DNA from: DASYPQ01 sp036006425
Lineage (GTDB): Bacteria > Planctomycetota > UBA1135 > GCA-002686595
Direction: 5' to 3'
Assembly (NCBI GenBank): GCA_036006425.1
Contig: DASYPQ010000021.1
Coordinates: forward strand, 165,419 to 229,418
DNA: 64,000 bases
Shown here: positions 60,675 to 64,000 of the stretch, in pieces
Layout of the letters: every line of letters begins with the position of its first letter
Position numbering within the stretch: the stretch's first letter is position 1
The notes under the pieces: generated by a model
What the model saw: only the letters and a program-made list of their open reading frames with translations
What the model was told of the DNA's origin: nothing
The model's database searches: none
Program-made: the position numbers and the translations under genes

Positions 60675-61609
60675 GGGCGCTCCTGCGCCGCGGCGGACCG
60701 GCCCTCGGTCTCGCGGCCGCCTGGCTCCTCTTCGCGGTCCTCGCGGGGAGCGACTTCGCGGCGCTCGCGAACCAGCGCCTCATGCTGCTCCAGACCGCGG
60801 TCGTCGGGACCGCCGCCGTCGGCGCGACGCTGATCATCGTCAGCGGAGGGATCGATCTCTCGGTGGGCTCGACGATCGCGCTCGGGACGATGACGGGCGC
60901 GATCGCGCTGCGCACGGGTTGCTCCCCCGCCGTCGCCGCGCTCGCCGCGATCGGAACCGGCGTCCTCGTCGGCGCCCTGATCGGGATGCTCGTCACGCTG
61001 CGGCTGCGCCTGTCGCCGTTCATCGTCACGCTCGGGATGTGGGGAGCTCTGCGCGGGCTCGCGAAGGGTCTCGGACAGAACCAGCCCGTCTACCCGAAGT
61101 CGACGGGGTGGCTCGCGGACCTGATGCTCCCGTCCGGCTTCCTCCTGCCGCCTGGCGTGTGGATCCTCCTCGCGCTCGCGGCCGCTTTCGCGGCGCTCCT
61201 GCGGTTCACGCGCCTCGGACGGCACGCGCTCGCCGTCGGCTCGAACGAGGAGACCGCGCGCCTCTGCGGCGTCGACGTCGCACGCACCAAGTTCCTCGTC
61301 TACGTCCTCGGCGTCGGCTGCGCGGGCGTCGCGTCCGTCCTCCAGCTCTCCTACCTCTCGATGGGCGATCCGACGACCGCGCAGGGAGCCGAGCTCAAGG
61401 TGATCGCCGCGGTCGTGATCGGAGGCGCATCCCTCTCCGGAGGCGAGGGTTCGATCGTCGGCACGCTCCTCGGAGCCCTGTTGATGACCGTGGTCGACAG
61501 CGGCTGCACGAAGCTCGGTCTCGACAACTGGGTGCAAGAGTGCGTCACGGGTGCCATCATCGTCGCCGCGGTCGCGATCGACCGGCTCCGTCACCGCTCC
61601 CTCACCTAG
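60671..61609 (+). CDS. Sugar ABC transporter permease (RbsC/CUT2 type)
   Basis: 312 residues, eight to ten transmembrane helices. Segments LIIVSGGIDLSVGSTIALGTMTGAI, LSPFIVTLGMWGALRGLAKGLG, GRHALAVGSNEETARLCGVDV and VIAAVVIGGASLSGGEGSIVGTLLGALLM are characteristic RbsC-like features, including the EAA-type loop. The GTG start overlaps the ATPase stop. Forms the membrane channel of the ribose-type importer. Confidence 0.92.
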   Translation: MRALLRRGGPALGLAAAWLLFAVLAGSDFAALANQRLMLLQTAVVGTAAVGATLIIVSGGIDLSVGSTIALGTMTGAIALRTGCSPAVAALAAIGTGVLVGALIGMLVTLRLRLSPFIVTLGMWGALRGLAKGLGQNQPVYPKSTGWLADLMLPSGFLLPPGVWILLALAAAFAALLRFTRLGRHALAVGSNEETARLCGVDVARTKFLVYVLGVGCAGVASVLQLSYLSMGDPTTAQGAELKVIAAVVIGGASLSGGEGSIVGTLLGALLMTVVDSGCTKLGLDNWVQECVTGAIIVAAVAIDRLRHRSLT

Positions 61610-61615
61610 GCGATC

Positions 61616-63514
61616 ATGTCCTCACTCCTCCTGGCACTCCTCCCGCTCCTCGCCCCCCAGATCATCGGCGAATCGCCGCGTGTCCTCGGACCGTTCGTCG
61701 GACACGTCGGGCCGCGCGAGGCCGTGGTATTCGCGCGCTTCGACCGCCGCGACCCGATGCGCCTCGCGCTCGTCGACGGGACCGGCAAGCTCGTCAAGGA
61801 GCGCGAAGTCACGCCCGTGCTCGAGAACGACCTCAGCGTGCGCTGGGACCTCACCGAGCTCGAGCCGGATTCCTCCTACGCGATCAGCGTCGGAGGCCAG
61901 CGCATGTTCTTCAAGACGACGCGCGAGCCCGACAAGGCCGACCGGGTGCGCATCGCGTTCGGATCCTGCGCGGACGACCGGCCGGGTCTCCCGAATCCCG
62001 TGTGGCCCGTGATCGCGAAGGACGAGCCCGACACGCTCGTCCTCATCGGCGACACGCCGTACATCGATTCGACGGACCTCACGATGCAGCGACGCCGGTA
62101 CGTCGAGTTCCTCGCGAACCCGGACCTGACGAAGCTGCTCCAGAAGTCGACGTTCTACGCCACGTGGGACGATCACGACTTCGCCAAGGACGGAGCCGAC
62201 GGGACGACGCCGGACAAGGCGAACGCGCGGCGCGCGTTCCTCGAGCACCACGGGAATCCGAGCGCCGGGACGGGCGAGCAGGGCATCTACACGCGCTTCC
62301 GCCGCGGCCCGGCGGACGTGTTCCTCCTCGACACGCGCTGGTTCTCGGGCACGGCGACGTCGTTCGCGGACGCGACGAAACCGACGCTGCTCGGCGCGGC
62401 GCAGTGGGAGTGGCTCCAGCGCGAGCTCGCCGCGTCGACGGCCCCGTTCAAGCTCCTCGTCTCGGGGATGATGTGGAACGGCGCCGTGCGGCCGGCCAAG
62501 CCCGACACGTGGGACGCCTATCCCTACGAGCGCGCCGCCGTGTTCCACCTCGTCGCCGAAAAGGGGATCACGGGCGTCGTGCTCGTCAGCGGCGACCTGC
62601 ACCGCTCGCGCGTGTTCGTCCACCCGCCGGAGGAGACGGGGATCGCGTACCCGGTGCGGGAGCTCGTGACGTCGCCGCTCGGCACGAACCCGACGACGGG
62701 CGAGGCGCCCCCGGACCCGAGCGTCGTCTTCGACCGGGGCGAGAAGCACGCGTATTTGCTCGCGACCGTCGATTCGCTCGTGAAGCCGCCGCTCCTCACC
62801 GCGAGCTTCCGCACCGCCGCGGCGGGCGAGATCTTCAAGCTCGAGATCGCGGCGGACGAGCTGCGCGCGCACTCCGCGATCGTGCCCGTTCCGCGCGAGG
62901 ACGACGGCGGCAAGAAACGGACGGACGAGGTGCTCGCGCGCGCGAAGAAGGGGCCCGCCGAACTCGTGTTCCTCGGCGATTCGATCACCGAAGGCTGGGA
63001 GGAGGCCGGCAAGGACGCCTGGGACGCGCACTACGCGAAGCGGAAGGCCGTGAACTTCGGCGTCGGCGGCGACCGGACGCAGCACGTCCTGTGGCGCATC
63101 GACCACGGGCAGCTCGACGGAGTGAAGCCGAAGCTCGTCGTGCTCATGATCGGGACGAACAACGCGAACGGCGCCGACAACTCGTCCGCGGAGATCGGCC
63201 AGGGGATCGCCGCCGTCGTCGGACGGATTCGCCACAAGTGCCCCGACGCGAAGATCCTGCTGCTCGCGGTGTTCCCGCGCGGCGAGAAGCCGAACGAGCT
63301 GCGCACGAAGAACGACGAAGCCAGCCACTTCGCGGCCGAGGCCGCCGCGGACGGGAAGATCGTCCGGTTCCTCGACATCGGGCCGAGCTTCGTCGGCAGG
63401 GACGGGATGCTGCCGCGCGCGCTCATGCCGGACGAGCTGCACCCCTCGAAGAAGGGGTACGAGATCTGGGCCGGCGCGATCGAGGCGCAGGTGAAGGAGA
63501 TGCTGGGCGACTGA
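61616..63514 (+). CDS. PhoD-like phosphatase fused to SGNH/GDSL hydrolase
   Basis: 632 residues with a short signal peptide (MSSLLLALLPLLAPQ). Residues about 20-420 are PhoD-like: an N-terminal beta domain (RVLGPFVGHVGPREAVV), then FGSCADDRPG, LIGDTPYIDSTDL, ATWDDHDFAKDGAD, FLLDTRWF and VSGDLHRSRVF, the metal-site motifs of this phosphodiesterase/phosphatase fold. From about 440, an SGNH hydrolase: FLGDSITEGWEEA (catalytic Ser), NFGVGGDRT, LMIGTNNANG and DELHPSKKGY (Asp-His). The fusion would pair phosphate and ester removal on one exported substrate. ATG is 6 bases after the permease stop. Confidence 0.87.
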   Translation: MSSLLLALLPLLAPQIIGESPRVLGPFVGHVGPREAVVFARFDRRDPMRLALVDGTGKLVKEREVTPVLENDLSVRWDLTELEPDSSYAISVGGQRMFFKTTREPDKADRVRIAFGSCADDRPGLPNPVWPVIAKDEPDTLVLIGDTPYIDSTDLTMQRRRYVEFLANPDLTKLLQKSTFYATWDDHDFAKDGADGTTPDKANARRAFLEHHGNPSAGTGEQGIYTRFRRGPADVFLLDTRWFSGTATSFADATKPTLLGAAQWEWLQRELAASTAPFKLLVSGMMWNGAVRPAKPDTWDAYPYERAAVFHLVAEKGITGVVLVSGDLHRSRVFVHPPEETGIAYPVRELVTSPLGTNPTTGEAPPDPSVVFDRGEKHAYLLATVDSLVKPPLLTASFRTAAAGEIFKLEIAADELRAHSAIVPVPREDDGGKKRTDEVLARAKKGPAELVFLGDSITEGWEEAGKDAWDAHYAKRKAVNFGVGGDRTQHVLWRIDHGQLDGVKPKLVVLMIGTNNANGADNSSAEIGQGIAAVVGRIRHKCPDAKILLLAVFPRGEKPNELRTKNDEASHFAAEAAADGKIVRFLDIGPSFVGRDGMLPRALMPDELHPSKKGYEIWAGAIEAQVKEMLGD

Positions 63515-63523
63515 CGCCCTGCG

Positions 63524-63913
63524 TCAGGCGGAGGGCAGCTTCGCCTTGATCTTCTCGTAGAGGGAGCGCGACGCCCCGGAGTCGCCGTAGGACCCGAAGT
63601 GGATCGAGATGATGCTCGTCTTGTCGCCCTGGCGCTTGACCGTGATGCGGATCTCCTTGTCGAGCGCCGAGCGCGCGACGATCTTCCCGTCGAGGCCCGT
63701 CGCGTCCGACGAGAGGATGTGGAGCTCCTGCTCCTTGAGCACGGCCTCGGTCGCCTGGACGACTTCCTGGGGGCTCGCGGTCAGCGTGCCGTCGAACTGC
63801 CCGAAGGAGTAGACCGTCCCGTCGGGGCCGGGCTTCTCGCGCAGGGCGTCGCAGCCGCCGAGCGCGATGGCGAGAGCGAGGACGGGGAGGGCGATCTGGA
63901 TCGTTCGTCTCAT
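63524..63913 (-). CDS. Small lipoprotein (DUF3568-like)
   Basis: 129 residues with a lipobox ALGGC at about residue 20. The remaining domain (YSFGQFDGTLTASPQEVVQATEAVLKEQELHIL, LDKEIRITVKRQGDKTSIISIHFGSYGDSGASRSLYEKIKAKL) fits the DUF3568 family of unknown function. The ATG has GAGGAG 9 bases upstream, settling the start. Convergent with the PhoD-SGNH gene. Confidence 0.8.
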   Translation of the reverse strand: MRRTIQIALPVLALAIALGGCDALREKPGPDGTVYSFGQFDGTLTASPQEVVQATEAVLKEQELHILSSDATGLDGKIVARSALDKEIRITVKRQGDKTSIISIHFGSYGDSGASRSLYEKIKAKLPSA

Positions 63914-64000
63914 GAGTGGCTCCTCGTTGGGGTCTTCGGTGCCGCGACAGTCTGTCACGACGGTACCGAACCAGGTACGTTTTCTCGCAGTGCGGAGGAG

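Overview
The window is very GC-rich and densely coded. It most likely comes from a planctomycete (PVC superphylum), probably an uncultured marine relative of the Poly30/Pla163/Saltatorellus type. The reasons are: large exported beta-propeller proteins sharing a cysteine-patterned C-terminal domain, a DUF1080/propeller/cytochrome c cluster, a double-length UvrA, dockerin-like calcium loops, and many GTG starts. The lineage is inferred; no rRNA or other universal marker is present. No rRNA, tRNA, CRISPR array or intact insertion sequence was seen.

Layout. (1) 1-10.7 kb, minus strand: a double-length uvrA, an XPB-type helicase, its helicase-associated partner, thiE and thiL (cut by the window edge), each joined to the next by a 4-base ATGA or GTGA overlap. 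(2) 10.9-22.6 kb, minus strand: an envelope locus with a coiled-coil protein carrying a C-terminal IS256/mutator-transposase domain, a second membrane-anchored coiled-coil protein with 33-residue repeats, a TPR plus beta-barrel protein, a HEAT-repeat membrane protein, a GT2 glycosyltransferase and a third coiled-coil protein. It resembles a polysaccharide synthesis and export locus but matches no system I know. (3) 22.8-31.9 kb: an Asp/Gly-rich secreted protein with a strong terminator, an HTTM/gamma-carboxylase-like membrane protein, a DUF1080 propeller protein coupled to a cytochrome c, a PD40 seven-blade protein and an NHL propeller. (4) 31.9-45.4 kb: a GH29 alpha-L-fucosidase, a very large secreted propeller/Ig protein, an orphan VasI/TagO-like protein, a Tat-exported SDR, a zinc metalloprotease lipoprotein, an Ldh2-type dehydrogenase and a second PD40 protein. 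(5) 45.4-52.8 kb, minus strand: a sugar-acid catabolic operon under an IclR regulator (Gfo/Idh, lactonase, L-fuconate dehydratase, SDR, FAH-family hydrolase, a lipoprotein, LhgO-like oxidase). (6) 52.9-61.6 kb: an ABC-2 exporter (ATPase and two permeases) and a ribose-type sugar ABC importer interrupted by an opposite-strand PD40 gene. (7) 61.6-64 kb: a PhoD-SGNH fusion hydrolase and a small lipoprotein.

The genes of (5), the fucosidase of (4), the importer of (6) and possibly the Ldh2 enzyme fit uptake and non-phosphorylating oxidation of L-fucose (or a related deoxy-sugar) to pyruvate and lactate, as expected for a degrader of fucosylated polysaccharides. Region (2) is the least explained; its transposase-derived, membrane-linked coiled-coil protein is the main candidate for something undescribed.
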